Counted from the stretch's first letter, positions 19,013 to 27,834 are shown. The stretch is DNA of 64,000 nucleotides from Terricaulis silvestris (GCF_009792355.1 NZ_CP047045.1:2816501-2880500); one strand, 5' to 3'. Program-made: numbers and translations. The notes: a model not told the origin generated them from the letters alone.

Positions 19013-19341
19013 CACGCCGCCGCCACGTCGCGTTTGGCCAAAACCAAGTGCTCGATGCTGCCGCGTTCCGCGAGGCCGTCATCCAGCAGCGTATTGAGGA
19101 GGTCGCGGGCCGATTGTGCCGATACCTGCTTCAGCCGACATCGCACATCAAAGCCGCCGTCACTGCGGGCTAGCTGCAGCGCAAGCACGTCTGCGCCGGC
19201 GCAGGAAACGCGCTCAGAAACGGCCGTCCACGCGGTCCAATCCCGGACCGCAAGATGCACATCATGCTGAAATTCAACGCCCGGGAGGTCGGCTAACGCC
19301 GCATCCCCGCTTGCCCGACAGGCGCTATTTGAAAGTCCCAT
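19012..19341 (-). CDS. Unknown 109-aa protein, first gene of the SAM-II-controlled operon
   Basis: I do not recognise a named family. The protein alternates short strands and helices: a segment around FQHDVHLAVRDWTAW, then DVLALQLARSDGGFDVRCRL, and a helix QSARDLLNTLLDDG leading to RGSIEHLVLAKR. This beta-alpha-beta pattern is reminiscent of small ACT-like or ferredoxin-like sensor domains, but the match is only by eye. The ATG at 19341 has GGAG seven bases upstream; an in-frame GTG at 19422 would sit inside the riboswitch and is rejected. Its stop and the metX start form TGATG, so the two are translationally coupled. A regulatory or assembly role in methionine synthesis is an inference. Confidence 0.7.
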   Translation of the reverse strand: MGLSNSACRASGDAALADLPGVEFQHDVHLAVRDWTAWTAVSERVSCAGADVLALQLARSDGGFDVRCRLKQVSAQSARDLLNTLLDDGLAERGSIEHLVLAKRDVAAA

Positions 19342-19420
19342 AGCCAAACTCCGCGCATAAACGCAGCGTCGAATTGGATGGGAGCTTGCGGGCCGAGGGC
19401 GGACGCGCCGAGGCGCACTC

Positions 19421-19478
19421 ACCTCCGCTTTAGCTGTATTTATAACGCGCCCGCAAGCTGAGCATCAAATCGGCGCGA
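19421..19478 (-). ncRNA. SAM-II riboswitch aptamer
   Basis: Read on the minus strand, this 58-nt segment follows the SAM-II layout closely. A 5' P1 strand TCGCGCC is followed by an A/U-rich start of loop 1 (GATTTGA) and a closing GGCGCG. Then come TTATAAATACAGCTAAAG and a purine-rich GGAGG. The conserved ATAAAT-x-x-AGCTAAA stretch is the hallmark of the class, which occurs mainly in alphaproteobacteria ahead of methionine genes. SAM binding should lower expression of the downstream genes. The aptamer ends about 80 nt before the first start codon, so the expression platform is longer than the usual compact form. Confidence 0.92.
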
Positions 19479-19483
19479 CCAAA

Positions 19484-19512
19484 CCAATAGTGCAGTGCAG
19501 CGCGCTTGTCAC
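19484..19512 (-). promoter_or_regulatory. Putative promoter of the SAM-II operon
   Basis: On the minus strand GTGACA (19512-19507) and TATTGG (19489-19484) are separated by exactly 17 bp. Initiation about seven bases downstream of the -10 would fall just before the aptamer's P1 strand at 19478, which is what a riboswitch transcript needs. The -10 match is moderate, so this is an inference supported by geometry. Confidence 0.45.
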
Positions 19513-19638
19513 CATGCAATCTAATCTCCGAATGAAATCCAGCCGATCACGTGTTCGAGACCCGAAAGCAGGCGCCGCAAAAAGTGGCAGGCCCGCCGCA
19601 AGGCCTTGGCGTGCGCCCGGCGGCGCCGGTAACGTGAG

Positions 19639-20745
19639 ATGATGTTAGCGACCGCCAAACGCGTCGTTGTGAAGATCGGTTCGTCGCTTCTCGTCGATGG
19701 CGAGAGCGGCGAGCCAGCCCGCGCCTGGCTCGCCAGCCTGGCCGACGACGTCGCGGCGATGCGGGCAGCTGGCAAAAGCGTGCTGATCGTGTCGTCTGGC
19801 GCCATCGCACTTGGGCGGCGCGCGCTCGGCCTGGAGCGCCTGCACCGGCTCGAACACAAGCAGGCCGCCGCCGCCGCCGGTCAGGCCCGGCTGATGGGCG
19901 CCTACGAGGAAGCCTTCGCCCGCCACGGCATTCCGGTTGCCCAGGCGCTGCTGACCACAGACGACACCGAGCGCCGCCGCCGCTGGCTCAACGCGCGCGC
20001 GACATTGGAAACCCTGCTGGAACTCGGCGCGGTACCGATCGTCAACGAGAACGACACCGTCGCCACCGTCGAAATCCGATACGGCGACAACGACCGCCTC
20101 GCCGCTCGCGCCGCGCAGATGATCTCCGCCGACGCGCTCGTCTTGCTCTCGGATGTCGATGGACTCTACAGCAGCGATCCGCGCCATGACGCTAGCGCGG
20201 CGTTCATCCCTGAAGTCGCCGGGATCACGCGCGAAATCGAAGCCATGGCTGGCGATCCCGGTGCGCTGGGCTCGGGCGGCATGCGCACCAAGATTGAAGC
20301 GGCCAAGATCGCCACCAGCGCAGGCTGCGCCGTCGCCATCACGCGCGGCGACGTGGCTCATCCGCTTGCTGCGTTGGAAGCTGGCGCACGGGCGACATGG
20401 TTCCTCCCCCTCGCCACCCCGCGCGCGGCCTACAAAGCTTGGATCGCCGGGACGCTTGCCCCGCGCGGTGCACTGACAGTGGACGCCGGTGCCGCCGCCG
20501 CACTTCGTACCGGCAAGAGCTTGCTCGTCTCGGGCGTCAGCCAAGTCAGCGGCGCATTCGAGAAAGGCGACGCCGTCCGGATCTTGGACATTGATGGCGC
20601 CGAATTGGCGCGCGGGCTTGCGCGCTACGACGCGGCTGACGCTGCGCGTATCCGTGGCTTGAAGAGCGCCGATATCGCGCAAGCACTCGGCTACGACGCC
20701 GGCGCTGTCATCATCCACGCCGATGATATGGTGGTGACGTCATGA
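19639..20745 (+). CDS. proB: Glutamate 5-kinase
   Basis: The 368-aa enzyme phosphorylates glutamate at the gamma carboxyl, the first step to proline. The amino-acid-kinase domain begins [10 protein letters not shown], contains [14 protein letters not shown] and the substrate loop NENDTVAT, and ends with [17 protein letters not shown]-terminal PUA domain starts near [18 protein letters not shown]. Length is that of the two-domain ProB. Proline feedback is usual for the family. The start codon of proA overlaps its stop by four bases. It is divergent from the SAM-II leader. Confidence 0.95.
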   Translation: MMLATAKRVVVKIGSSLLVDGESGEPARAWLASLADDVAAMRAAGKSVLIVSSGAIALGRRALGLERLHRLEHKQAAAAAGQARLMGAYEEAFARHGIPVAQALLTTDDTERRRRWLNARATLETLLELGAVPIVNENDTVATVEIRYGDNDRLAARAAQMISADALVLLSDVDGLYSSDPRHDASAAFIPEVAGITREIEAMAGDPGALGSGGMRTKIEAAKIATSAGCAVAITRGDVAHPLAALEAGARATWFLPLATPRAAYKAWIAGTLAPRGALTVDAGAAAALRTGKSLLVSGVSQVSGAFEKGDAVRILDIDGAELARGLARYDAADAARIRGLKSADIAQALGYDAGAVIIHADDMVVTS

Positions 20746-22004
20746 CCTTCCTCGAAGCGCAAATGCGCGATATCGGCCAACGTGCTCGTGCTGCTGCTAC
20801 AGCGCTCGCCTTAGCCGACCCTGCGCAACGCACGACGGCACTGCGCGCCATGGCGCAACATTTGCGTGCAACCAGCGCCGCTATCCTTGCCGCGAACGCC
20901 GCAGATGTCGCGCGCGCCAAGGAGAAGGCGCTGGCGGAGAGCTTTATCGATCGCCTTGCACTCACGCAGCAGCGTCTGGAGGCGGTCGCAGCCGGCGTTG
21001 AGACGATCGCCGCCCTTCCCGATCCCGTCGGCGCCGTCATGGCCGAATGGACACCTCCCAACGGCCTCACCATCCAGCGCGTACGTACGCCGATCGGCGT
21101 GATCGGCATGATCTTCGAAAGCCGCCCCAATGTCGCCGCCGACGCCGGCGCGCTGGCGCTCCGCGCCGGCAACGCCATCATCCTCCGCGGCGGCAGCGAC
21201 AGCGCCGACAGCGTCGCCGCGATTGTCGCGGCATTACGCGTCGCGCTGCTGAGTGCTGGATTGAGCGAAGACGCTATTCAAGCCGCGCCGACCGCCGATC
21301 GCGCGGCCGTGGGTATGATGCTGGCGGGCTTGGACGGCGCCGTTGATGTGATCGTTCCGCGCGGCGGCAAAACGTTGGTCGCTCGCGTGCAGGAAGAAGC
21401 ACGCGTCCCGGTGTTCGCGCACCTTGAAGGCGTCTGCCACACGTACATCCACACCGGCGCCGATCGCGCCAAGGCCGTGGCGATCACCGTCAACGCGAAG
21501 ATGCGACGCGTCTCCGTCTGCGGCGCCACCGAAACGCTGCTGATCGATCGCGCCATAGCTGCCGCAGTGCTGCCGGAGATTGTCGCCGCACTCAAGGCGC
21601 AGGGTTGCACCCTACGGGGCGACGACGAAGCGCGCGGCATCGTCGCGATGGAAACCGCGACCGACGAAGATTGGCGCACGGAGTACCTCGCGCCGATCCT
21701 TGCCGTCCGCGTCGTCTCCGACCTGGAAGAGGCCATGGCGCACATCGCCACTTACGGCTCCCAACATACCGATTGCATCGTGACAGAGGACGAAACGACC
21801 GCTGGACGCTTTCTACGCGAGGTCGATAGCGCAATCGTTCTGCACAACGCCTCGACGCAGTTCGCGGATGGCGGAGAGTTCGGATTTGGTGGAGAAATCG
21901 GCATCGCCACCGGCAGGCTGCACGCGCGCGGGCCTGTCGGCGCAGAACAGCTCACAACGTTCAAGTACGTCGTGCGCGGGTCTGGTCAGATACGTCCGGG
22001 CTGA
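20742..22004 (+). CDS. proA: Glutamate-5-semialdehyde dehydrogenase (gamma-glutamyl phosphate reductase)
   Basis: The 420-aa enzyme reduces gamma-glutamyl phosphate with NADPH to the semialdehyde that cyclises toward proline. It belongs to the aldehyde dehydrogenase superfamily. The catalytic cysteine lies in [11 protein letters not shown], and [10 protein letters not shown] and [20 protein letters not shown] are ProA signatures. It works with ProB, which channels the unstable phosphate. The ATG overlaps proB by four bases. It converges on the TolC-like gene with a 9-bp gap and no visible terminator. Confidence 0.96.
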   Translation: MTFLEAQMRDIGQRARAAATALALADPAQRTTALRAMAQHLRATSAAILAANAADVARAKEKALAESFIDRLALTQQRLEAVAAGVETIAALPDPVGAVMAEWTPPNGLTIQRVRTPIGVIGMIFESRPNVAADAGALALRAGNAIILRGGSDSADSVAAIVAALRVALLSAGLSEDAIQAAPTADRAAVGMMLAGLDGAVDVIVPRGGKTLVARVQEEARVPVFAHLEGVCHTYIHTGADRAKAVAITVNAKMRRVSVCGATETLLIDRAIAAAVLPEIVAALKAQGCTLRGDDEARGIVAMETATDEDWRTEYLAPILAVRVVSDLEEAMAHIATYGSQHTDCIVTEDETTAGRFLREVDSAIVLHNASTQFADGGEFGFGGEIGIATGRLHARGPVGAEQLTTFKYVVRGSGQIRPG

Positions 22005-22013
22005 GACGAACGC

Positions 22014-23318
22014 TTAGCGCCCACGCAAGTCGTCGTTGTCGATCGAGCCGCCGCCGCTGGTTGGCACGTCGAGTTGGCCGACCGAAGCGAGCAGCTGACG
22101 TTCCGCCACCACGAGATCGCGCTCCGCTTGGGCCAGAGCAAGGCGCGCGATCAGCAGGTCCTGCTCCTGATCGAGCACTTCGACAGTGGAGCGCAGGCCA
22201 GTCTCTTGTTCGAGCGTCACGCCTTCGTAAGCAAGTTCCGCCGCCTGGACTTGCTCGCGGGCAGAATCCACGGCGGCGCGCGCGCTGGCGAGGCCGGTCC
22301 AGGAATTCGTCACCAGCTCCTGCACGGCGCGCTGTGTCGCCGCGAGGTCGAGATTGGTCGCCGCGCGGAGAGCGCGCTGCGCCCGCGAGCGCGAACGGAT
22401 CGCGCCGCCTTGGAACAACGGCACCGACATGCGCACGCCGATCGAGTCCGTCGTCGCTTCGGTAGCGTCTTCGTCGTCAAAATCCGCGCCGATGGACTGG
22501 CCGCCTTCCAGCGTCACCCGCAACCGTCCAGCGGAGTCAGCGATATCGACGTTTGCATCGGCCAACACAGTTTCCGCCTCGGCGCTCTGCAGAATTGGGC
22601 TCTCGCGCACCGCGATTTCCAGCGCCGAACCGAGATCCGTAGGCAATCCGCCAGCAGGCTGCGGCGCTTGCAAATCCGACGGCGGCGTGCCGACCAGCCG
22701 CTGATAAGCCTGCACGGCCGCGGCGAGCGCGCCTTGCGCCTGAACCAGCTGCGTACGCGCCTGCGCCTGTCGTGCTTGCGACTGCGCAACGTCGGTGCGC
22801 GTCACGACGCCAGCGTCGAACTGCGCTTGCGCGTATTCGAGAAGCCGCGTCAGGTTGGATACGGTCGTCTCGCGCGCCGCCACGACAGCCTGCGCTTGGC
22901 GCACGTCGGCGTACGCGCGTGTCACATCGAGCAGCAGCGACTGCAAAGTGTTGTCATAGTCGGCGACAGCGCCTGCGATCTGCGCACGCGCGCCGCGTGT
23001 GGTGGCGACCACGCGGCCGCCGCCAAAGACGAGCTGCGAAGCGCCGACCGAGCCCGACCAAGTCTCACTCGACGGCGTGTCAATACCTGGCCCCTGTCCA
23101 TCGCGATTGCTGCGCGTCGCGCCCGCGGACAGCGAAAGCTGCGGTAGCGCTTCGGCCCAGGCTTGCGGCAGCGCTTCACGTGTGGCGTTCAGGCGCTGAC
23201 GTGTCGCCGCGAGGGTCGGATTGGTTTCCACCGCCGTGGTCATCGCCTCGGTCAAGGTATCGGCTTGAGCCGGCATCGCCGTCGTCAGAGCCAACAAAGA
23301 CGCCACTACAAATCGCAT
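22014..23318 (-). CDS. TolC family outer membrane efflux protein
   Basis: The 434-aa protein has a Sec signal peptide (MRFVVASLLALTTAMPAQA) followed by two repeats of long alpha-helical coiled-coil segments joined by short strands, the TolC/OEP layout. Motifs such as ETWSGSVGASQLVFGGGRV and VRMSVPLFQGGAIRSR mark the outer-membrane strands of each half. It should form the exit duct for the MacAB-like pump encoded just upstream. ATG 23318 has GAGGAAG ahead of it. The longer frame to 23426 runs back into the permease gene and is rejected. Confidence 0.9.
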   Translation of the reverse strand: MRFVVASLLALTTAMPAQADTLTEAMTTAVETNPTLAATRQRLNATREALPQAWAEALPQLSLSAGATRSNRDGQGPGIDTPSSETWSGSVGASQLVFGGGRVVATTRGARAQIAGAVADYDNTLQSLLLDVTRAYADVRQAQAVVAARETTVSNLTRLLEYAQAQFDAGVVTRTDVAQSQARQAQARTQLVQAQGALAAAVQAYQRLVGTPPSDLQAPQPAGGLPTDLGSALEIAVRESPILQSAEAETVLADANVDIADSAGRLRVTLEGGQSIGADFDDEDATEATTDSIGVRMSVPLFQGGAIRSRSRAQRALRAATNLDLAATQRAVQELVTNSWTGLASARAAVDSAREQVQAAELAYEGVTLEQETGLRSTVEVLDQEQDLLIARLALAQAERDLVVAERQLLASVGQLDVPTSGGGSIDNDDLRGR

Positions 23319-23331
23319 GAGAACTTCTTCC

Positions 23332-24573
23332 TCATTCCCGCCGCAGCGCCTCGATCGGGTCGAGCTGGGCGGCGCGCCACGCGGGGTAAGCGCCGAACAC
23401 CACTCCAACCAATCCAGAGAACGCAATCGCCAGCCCCGCGTTTAACGGGGACACCACCAAGGGTAGGTTAAATAGCGATGTCATCCCCCATGCGCCAGCG
23501 ACCCCGATAACTAACCCAATTACTCCCCCGGCCACGGAAAGTGTAACAGCCTCCAGGCCGAATTGATGAAGAATATCTGACTGACGAGCGCCCAACGCCT
23601 TGCGAAGCCCGATCTCGCGTGTCCGTTCGGTGACGCTGACCAGCATGATGTTCATGATCCCGATACCCCCCACAAGAAGAGAGACCGCTGAAATTCCCCC
23701 CAGGAGGTAGGTGAACACCTGCGTGGTCTGCGCCGCGGTTTCGGTGATCGAGCTTAGATTCTGCACCGTGAAATCATCCTCGCCTTCACGCGTACGGTGG
23801 CGCTGGCGCAACAGGTTCTCGACGTCTTCCTGCATTGTCGTCAGCGCATCTTCGCTGCTCGCCTTCACCGAGATCTGGCTGACGGAATCCCCCCGCCCGC
23901 GACGGCCGGAGATACGACGTTTCACCGTCGTCAACGGCGCCAGCACGATATCGTCTTGATCCATGCCGAAACCGGATTGACCTTTCGATTCCAGCACGCC
24001 GATCACGTCGAACGTGCCGCCATTCATGCGCACGGTCTGGCCGACTGGATCAATGTTCGGGAATAATTCAGCCGCGACCGTTGCTCCCAGAACGACGACA
24101 CGGCGCGCTTGGCGTTCTTCCGTGTCATCGAACATGCGCCCCGACGAAATCTCCCAATCGCGCGCAATCAAATAGTCGGGCGTCACGCCTTCGACTTGCG
24201 GGTTCCAGTTGAGGCCGTTGGCGATCACCTGTGTGCGCGCGCGTTGCGACGGCGCAACGGCAACGACGCCGTCGATTTGCTCGGCGATGGCGTTGGCGTC
24301 ATCCATCGTGAGCGTATCCCAGCCCTGACCACCGCCGGCGGCGCCGCGCAAACCGCCCGCACCGCGCTGCGCGCCAGGAACGACGATCAGCAGGTTCGAC
24401 CCCAAGCTCGCGATCGAGCGCTCTACCTGCGCTTGCGCGCCGGAGCCCAGCGCCACCATCGCCACCACCGAGGCGACGCCGATGATGACGCCCAGCGCCG
24501 TCAGCGCTGAGCGCAACGGATTGGCGCGCAACGCACGGCCAGCACTGGAGACGAGGTCAGACGTGCGCATCAT
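23332..24573 (-). CDS. MacB-like ABC transporter permease
   Basis: The 413-aa protein has one N-terminal membrane segment (ALTALGVIIGVASVVAMVAL). A periplasmic MacB-PCD domain of roughly 200 residues follows, then three C-terminal segments of the FtsX family, including the MacB mark GIMNIMLVSVTERTREIGLRKALGA. Mechanotransmission proteins of this type do not pass substrate through the membrane. They use ATP to drive periplasmic adaptor and duct movements. The ATG at 24573 has AGGAG seven bases before it and overlaps the ATPase gene by 17 bp. Separate ATPase and permease genes differ from fused E. coli MacB. Confidence 0.93.
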   Translation of the reverse strand: MMRTSDLVSSAGRALRANPLRSALTALGVIIGVASVVAMVALGSGAQAQVERSIASLGSNLLIVVPGAQRGAGGLRGAAGGGQGWDTLTMDDANAIAEQIDGVVAVAPSQRARTQVIANGLNWNPQVEGVTPDYLIARDWEISSGRMFDDTEERQARRVVVLGATVAAELFPNIDPVGQTVRMNGGTFDVIGVLESKGQSGFGMDQDDIVLAPLTTVKRRISGRRGRGDSVSQISVKASSEDALTTMQEDVENLLRQRHRTREGEDDFTVQNLSSITETAAQTTQVFTYLLGGISAVSLLVGGIGIMNIMLVSVTERTREIGLRKALGARQSDILHQFGLEAVTLSVAGGVIGLVIGVAGAWGMTSLFNLPLVVSPLNAGLAIAFSGLVGVVFGAYPAWRAAQLDPIEALRRE

Positions 24574-25270
24574 GGCGCGTCTCCTGAGAATTGAGATGAT
24601 CGGCAACGATCCTGCCGTCCCGCATTTCGATGGTGCGCTTGGTCGCCCGCGCTATGTCGTGATCGTGCGTGACGAGCACGACTGTCGCGCCTTCCTGGTT
24701 GAGCTGACTGAACAGCGCCAAAATCTCGATGCCGGTATTGGTGTCCAACGCGCCCGTCGGTTCATCCGCCAGCAACAAAGCCGGCTTGCCCGCCAGCGCT
24801 CGCGCAATGGCGACACGCTGCTGTTGGCCGCCGGAAAGTTGTGTCGGCCTGTGCCCCATGCGCTCGCCCAAGCCGACGCGCTGCAGCAATTCCGCCGCGC
24901 GGTCCTTGCGCTCCTTCGGCAGCACGCCGCCATAGATCATCGGCAGCTCGACATTCTCGAGCGCCGTCAAACGCGGCAGCAGGTTGAAGCTTTGAAATAC
25001 GAACCCAACGGTCTGGTTTCGGAACACAGCAAGGTTGTCATCGCTCATCGCTCCGATATCGTTGCCGGCGATGGTGATGCGACCATCGGTGGGCGTATCG
25101 AGACCGCCGAGAATGTTCATCAGCGTCGACTTACCCGAACCGGACGGTCCGACGATCGCGCAATAATCGCCGCGCGGAATGCTAAAGCTCACGCCATCCA
25201 GCGCGTGCACTGTCTCATCGCCCATGCGGTAGAGCTTCACCAACGCCTGGGCTTCGATCAGTGTGTCCAT
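24557..25270 (-). CDS. MacB/LolD-type ABC transporter ATPase
   Basis: This 237-aa nucleotide-binding protein has Walker [13 protein letters not shown], the Q-loop region [15 protein letters not shown] and the signature [15 protein letters not shown]. Walker B is [12 protein letters not shown] and the switch histidine lies in [10 protein letters not shown]. It powers the adjacent permease. The ATG at 25270 overlaps the adaptor's TGA by one base (TGATG), so translation is coupled along the operon adaptor-ATPase-permease-TolC. Confidence 0.95.
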   Translation of the reverse strand: MDTLIEAQALVKLYRMGDETVHALDGVSFSIPRGDYCAIVGPSGSGKSTLMNILGGLDTPTDGRITIAGNDIGAMSDDNLAVFRNQTVGFVFQSFNLLPRLTALENVELPMIYGGVLPKERKDRAAELLQRVGLGERMGHRPTQLSGGQQQRVAIARALAGKPALLLADEPTGALDTNTGIEILALFSQLNQEGATVVLVTHDHDIARATKRTIEMRDGRIVADHLNSQETRHDAHV

Positions 25271-26859
25271 CACCCGCCCCGGATGCGGACACCGCCGCCA
25301 GGACCGCCGCCACGGCCACCGCCGCCGAACGGACTGCTGGAGTTCTCCTCCTCCGCGCGCGGACCGCCACCGATGATGACTTCGTCGCCTTCGTTCAAGC
25401 CGGAGTGCAGCAGCGTGTAGCCATTGTCGGCAACGCCAATCTCAACCAGCACCGGCGCCGGCTTATTGTTGCGCAGCACCCAGACTATCGCTTGGTTGCG
25501 CACCTCCTGCCGTGGCCCGGCGCCTGAGCGCACCTGCGTCAGCAATTCGCGCTGCTGAGCGGTCAGCGTTGGCTCGATCGCTTGGATCACTTGATCGCGC
25601 ATCCGCCGCATCGCCGCGCGCCGATCACCACCGCCGCCTTGTCCCCGGGCCGGCATCGTCGCCATTGCATTTTCGAATGCGGTCTGCGCCGCCGCACGTT
25701 GTTGCTCGTTGAGCTGAAGGCTCTCCGCGAGCTGCGCCACGACGCGGCCACGTCCTTGCCCACCACCGGCGCGCCGGCCTTCGCCGCCTTGTCCGCGTTC
25801 GCCACGCGTTTGCGCGACAGCTTCGCCAGAACGCTCGCGCCGCTCACCGCCACCGCTCACGAGCGCCTGACCTCGCGCCACCAATTCAGGATCGGCCGGA
25901 CGGAACCGGAGCGCCGTGTTCGGCACGCGCAACACGTCCTCGCGCTGCTCCAGCACGATCTCAGCGTTCGCCGTCATGCCCGGCAACAATTGGCGGCCCG
26001 GATTGTCTGCCTCGACCACAACTGTGTAGCTCACAACGCCAGATTCAGCGACGCCCTGCTGACGCACTTGGCTGACGACGCCTTCAAACTCGCGATCTGG
26101 AAACGCATCGACTGTGAACTGCACGGCCTGGCCTTCGTTGACCTCGCCAATGTCGGCCTCGTCCACCGTGATGTTCGCCTGCAGGCGCGACAAATCCTGC
26201 GCGATCACAAAGAGCGTCGCCGCTTGCAAGCTCGCCGCCACCGGCTGCCCGACGTTCACTTGCCGGTCCACTACGACGCCCTCGATCGGCGAGCGGATCA
26301 CGCTACGCTCCAGATCGGTGCGCGCCGTCGCCACCTGCGCCGCACCCGAAGCGACAGCGGCCCGCGCCGTATCGCGTGCGGCGCGTTGCTGCGCCATCAA
26401 CTGCTCCGACGCAAAGCCACGCTGCTGCAACAGCACATAGCGCTGGTAATCCGATTGCGCGACGGCGAGCTGGGCTTGCTGCTGCGCCAATTGCGCTTGC
26501 GCTTGGACAATGCGTTGCTGGAACGGCGTCGGGTCAAGGCGCGCCAGCACTTGCCCCGCGCGAACCTGCGAGTTGAAGTCGACCAGCACTTCCGACACCG
26601 GCCCCGACACCGTCGCGCCGACGTTTGCTGAAACCAGCGGCTGCAGCGTCCCCGTCGCGCTCACCACCCGCGTAATCGCGCCACGATCCACCGCGGCCGT
26701 GCGATACGGATCGGCGTCGCTCTTGCCGTTCATCAGGCTCCAGCCGATGAGCAGCACCACTGCTGCTGCGCCGCCTGAAATGTACAAGCTGCGGCCACGC
26801 AGAAAGCCTGGCCGTTTCGACCAGAGTTCCATCGCCTTCTGCTTCAGTTCGGCAAACAT
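25270..26859 (-). CDS. MacA-like periplasmic adaptor with an inserted Spy/CpxP-like helical domain
   Basis: The 529-aa protein has an N-terminal membrane anchor (residues 28-43) and a lipoyl half-motif near 75-110. A coiled-coil hairpin spans about 110-185, the second lipoyl half lies near 190-205, and beta-barrel regions continue to about 320. Then an insertion of roughly 130 residues (325-455) interrupts the membrane-proximal domain. It consists of a Gly/Arg-rich stretch and two helices with LNEQQRAA and LTAQQRELL, resembling the LTxxQ motifs of Spy/CpxP chaperones. The adaptor fold resumes at AIVWVLRNNKPAPVLVEIG. The tail is Gly-rich. It links the ABC permease to the outer-membrane duct; substrate is unknown. 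Confidence 0.9.
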   Translation of the reverse strand: MFAELKQKAMELWSKRPGFLRGRSLYISGGAAAVVLLIGWSLMNGKSDADPYRTAAVDRGAITRVVSATGTLQPLVSANVGATVSGPVSEVLVDFNSQVRAGQVLARLDPTPFQQRIVQAQAQLAQQQAQLAVAQSDYQRYVLLQQRGFASEQLMAQQRAARDTARAAVASGAAQVATARTDLERSVIRSPIEGVVVDRQVNVGQPVAASLQAATLFVIAQDLSRLQANITVDEADIGEVNEGQAVQFTVDAFPDREFEGVVSQVRQQGVAESGVVSYTVVVEADNPGRQLLPGMTANAEIVLEQREDVLRVPNTALRFRPADPELVARGQALVSGGGERRERSGEAVAQTRGERGQGGEGRRAGGGQGRGRVVAQLAESLQLNEQQRAAAQTAFENAMATMPARGQGGGGDRRAAMRRMRDQVIQAIEPTLTAQQRELLTQVRSGAGPRQEVRNQAIVWVLRNNKPAPVLVEIGVADNGYTLLHSGLNEGDEVIIGGGPRAEEENSSSPFGGGGRGGGPGGGVRIRGG

Positions 26860-26967
26860 CGTGCTTCCTCAATTGGCTGCGGCCTTCGCCGCGGCAACAC
26901 TCTTCCCCTCTTAACGCGCGAAGAGCGCGGCCAGGTGAGCCATCCCCCGGCCGCGCAAGCCGCGCCG

Positions 26968-27582
26968 TTAGCGTCCGCGACGATGCGGGCGTGCGGCGTC
27001 AGCTTCTTCGCGTGTCACGCGCCCGTCACTGTTGGCGTCGAGACGCTCGAACATGCCCGACCCCATGGTGGCGTACTCGCTGCGCGAGATTTGGTTATCG
27101 CCGTTGGCATCGGGATTCACACGCTCTGGACGTTGACGTTGTTCACCTTCCGCGCGCTCGCGCCGTTGCGGGCGTTCCGCGGTGGAGATGACGCCATCGT
27201 CGTTGGCATCGAGACGATCGAACATCTCGGTAGGACGCGCGAGAAATTCGTCCCGCGTCACGTTGCCATCGTTGTTGGCGTCGGCACGTTCGAGGCTATG
27301 CATGCCGCCGCCATGACGGCCACCGCGTCGGCCGCGACGATCGCCCGGTTCAGCGCGACGTTCTTCGCGCGTGAGTTGGCCGTCATTGTTCGCGTCGAGC
27401 CGCGCAAACGTGGCGTCACGACCGGTGTCGAATTCCTGCCGCGTCAGCACGCCGTCGCTGTTGGCGTCGGACTGGAATACGCCGTGCTGGCGCTGGGGCG
27501 CAGCCTGGTCTTGGGCCAGGGCGAAGCCGGCCGCACCGGCAAGCGCCGCGAAGCCGGCGGCGGCGAGCAATATCTTTCGCAT
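26968..27582 (-). CDS. Secreted EF-hand calcium-binding protein
   Basis: The 204-aa protein starts with a clear Sec signal peptide, MRKILLAAAGFAALAGAAG, with likely cleavage after FALA. It carries six EF-hand-like loops of the D-x-[ND]-x-DG type, including DANSDGVLTRQEF, DANNDGQLTREE, DANNDGNVTRDEF, DANDDGVISTAE and DANGDNQISRSEY. Arg-rich linkers lie between loops, for instance GDRRGRRGGRHGGG. It should bind calcium in the periplasm. It lies 108 bp upstream of the adaptor gene in the same direction. The ATG at 27582 is set by the signal peptide; the longer frame to 27873 crosses a terminator. Confidence 0.88.
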   Translation of the reverse strand: MRKILLAAAGFAALAGAAGFALAQDQAAPQRQHGVFQSDANSDGVLTRQEFDTGRDATFARLDANNDGQLTREERRAEPGDRRGRRGGRHGGGMHSLERADANNDGNVTRDEFLARPTEMFDRLDANDDGVISTAERPQRRERAEGEQRQRPERVNPDANGDNQISRSEYATMGSGMFERLDANSDGRVTREEADAARPHRRGR

Positions 27583-27692
27583 TTGAAAAACGTCTCCTTC
27601 CGGCCGACCCACTCGCCTCGGCCATGGTTCCCAATTAGCTGTCCGGCTTTTCCCGCGTTGGTCGTGGTTGCGCCAAAGTGTGTCTGGCCAGC

Positions 27693-27733
27693 AAAAAAAA
27701 GCGGCCGGCGCACGGGAGATGCGCCAGCCGCTG
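27693..27733 (-). terminator. Rho-independent terminator
   Basis: On the minus strand a GC-rich stem (AGCGGCTGGCGCA pairing with TGCGCCGGCCGCT around a short loop) is followed directly by eight T residues. It lies downstream of the EF-hand lipoprotein gene at 27880-28365 and upstream of the EF-hand gene at 27582. The two EF-hand genes are therefore probably separate transcripts. Confidence 0.85.
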
Positions 27734-27781
27734 GTCTTCGCCTGACGCCGGGGAGGGAGACCGTGGCGTCGGCAGGGGTAA

Positions 27782-27834
27782 ATCGGGCGTCTTGGGGAGG
27801 GATTAGCCCGATGATTGAAAGTTAGCCCGAGGAT
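27782..27834. repeat. Short direct repeats with a flanking inverted copy
   Basis: TTAGCCCGATGAT (27803-27815) recurs as TTAGCCCGAGGAT (27822-27834), a 19-bp period. ATCGGGC at 27782-27788 is the reverse complement of part of the first copy. The spacing suits a regulator binding two faces of DNA, but no start codon lies immediately downstream on either strand. The rest of the roughly 300-bp gap between the two EF-hand genes holds only the terminator. Confidence 0.3.

Noticed and set aside
19302-19422. Short leader peptide or GTG start inside the SAM-II region
   Set aside because: The GGAGG of the aptamer is too close to the GTG codons (zero to three bases), so initiation there is unlikely.
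26925-26956. Hairpin between the EF-hand gene and the adaptor gene as a terminator
   Set aside because: The eight-pair stem (GCGCGGCC/GGCCGCGC) has no T-run on the minus strand. It may weaken read-through but cannot be called a terminator.
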